Below, one piece after another: positions 63,459 to 64,000 of a DNA stretch of 64,000 nucleotides; the stretch's first letter is position 1; each line of letters starts with the position of its first letter. The notes under the pieces were generated by a model. It searched no databases. It was not told where the DNA came from and saw only the letters and a list, made by a program, of their open reading frames with translations. The DNA comes from Acidobacteriaceae bacterium (GTDB taxonomy: Bacteria > Acidobacteriota > Terriglobia > Terriglobales > Acidobacteriaceae): NCBI GenBank assembly GCA_035944135.1, contig DASZBM010000002.1, positions 1,054,001-1,118,000 of the forward strand, in the 5' to 3' direction. The position numbers and the translations under genes are program-made.

Positions 63459-64000
63459 ATGTCCGCTTCAATTCTTGATCTCTTCCGCCTCGACGGCCGC
63501 GTCGCTCTCGTCACCGGCGCAGCGAGCGGGCTTGGCGCCGCGATCGCCGCTGCCTTCGCAGAGGCAGGAGCGCAGGTCGCCGTGCACGGAAACCGGCGCG
63601 CCGCTACCGACACCGCCCAGGCTATCGGCGCTTCGTCGGCCGCGTTCCAGGCAGACCTCGGCGATCCGGCGGGCGCGGAGAAGCTCTTCTCCGAGGTCAA
63701 GCAGCGTTTCGGCCGCGTCGACATTCTCGTCAACAACGCCGGCACCATTCACCGCGATGCAGCCGAGGACTTCAAGCTTGAAGACTGGCAGCGCGTTCTG
63801 CAGGTCAATCTCACCAGTGTGTTTCAGCTCTCGCAACTCGTGGGCCGCGATCTTCTTGCGCGCAAGTCCGGTGGCCGCAGCTCCGGGGGCAAGATCATCA
63901 ACATAGCTTCGCTTCTCAGCTTTCAGGGCGGCATTCGCGTTCCCGCCTATGCCGCGTCGAAGGGTGGCGTCGCGCAGCTGACCAAGGCGTTGGCGAATGA
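63459..64000 (+). CDS. kduD: KduD-like short-chain dehydrogenase, truncated by the window end
   Basis: About 180 residues are visible from the ATG at 63459 (GGAG 5 bases upstream), and the frame is open at the edge. The SDR glycine motif TGAASGLG (20-27), NNAG, and the serine and YxxxK active site (ASLLSFQGGIRVPAYAASKGGV) are present. The SFQGGIRVPAYAASK stretch is typical of KduD, 2-dehydro-3-deoxy-D-gluconate 5-dehydrogenase. That enzyme acts on unsaturated uronate breakdown products, which fits GH105 in the window. Other gluconate 5-dehydrogenase-type SDRs remain possible. Confidence 0.85.
   Translation, partial: MSASILDLFRLDGRVALVTGAASGLGAAIAAAFAEAGAQVAVHGNRRAATDTAQAIGASSAAFQADLGDPAGAEKLFSEVKQRFGRVDILVNNAGTIHRDAAEDFKLEDWQRVLQVNLTSVFQLSQLVGRDLLARKSGGRSSGGKIINIASLLSFQGGIRVPAYAASKGGVAQLTKALAN

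Overview
The window looks like a chromosomal segment of an acidobacterium, probably family Acidobacteriaceae (Terriglobus/Granulicella/Edaphobacter type). The evidence is high GC, a roughly 1,300-residue Oar-like TonB-dependent receptor with an N-terminal carboxypeptidase-regulatory-like domain, exported glycoside hydrolases, a compact Flp/Tad pilus locus, GTG/TTG starts, and a PaoABC-type molybdenum hydroxylase. This is inferred from gene content; no rRNA or other marker is present. I see no tRNA, rRNA, CRISPR array, prophage or insertion sequence.

Layout. 1-7.6 kb holds housekeeping and envelope genes: a truncated PagL-like outer-membrane protein, yebC, lysA, a PspC protein, a TPR protein, a CcmI-like pair, DUF4149 and galE. 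7.7-14.3 kb is a four-gene cluster of a membrane TPR protein followed by three divergent CLC chloride channel/transporter paralogues. 14.3-20.5 kb (minus) carries a sugar-porter MFS permease, a GH105 unsaturated rhamnogalacturonyl hydrolase, L-rhamnose mutarotase and a GH106 alpha-L-rhamnosidase. An Oar-type TonB receptor lies divergently at 20.7-24.6 kb.

24.8-36.9 kb is a nearly complete L-rhamnose catabolic locus: RhaT symporter, LutABC lactate oxidation, RhaI isomerase, an unusual regulator joining an IclR-type winged helix to a sugar-binding-protein domain, the fused RhaEW aldolase/dehydrogenase, RhaB kinase and an exported (alpha/alpha)6 glycosidase. Read together: rhamnosides from pectin or polysaccharide enter via the TonB receptor; GH106 and GH105 release rhamnose; RhaM and RhaT deliver it; RhaI, RhaB and RhaEW convert it to DHAP and L-lactate; LutABC oxidises L-lactate to pyruvate. 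Related TATTGAA/TTCAATA half-sites in these promoter regions suggest one regulon.

37-45 kb is a Flp/Tad pilus locus (flp, cpaA, cpaB, cpaC, cpaE, cpaF, tadB, tadC) with a structured flp leader and a 30-residue membrane protein at its end. 45-49 kb holds DUF192, a polytopic membrane protein and a TonB-like protein. 49-53 kb is a PaoABC-type aldehyde/xanthine oxidoreductase. 53-60.5 kb holds an ArsB/NhaD permease and a complete RND efflux operon (membrane fusion protein, HAE1 pump, outer-membrane factor) bordered by REP-like palindromes. 60.7-64 kb carries a CFA-like methyltransferase with altered active-site residues, a LacI regulator and a truncated KduD-like dehydrogenase, which again points to pectin sugar metabolism.
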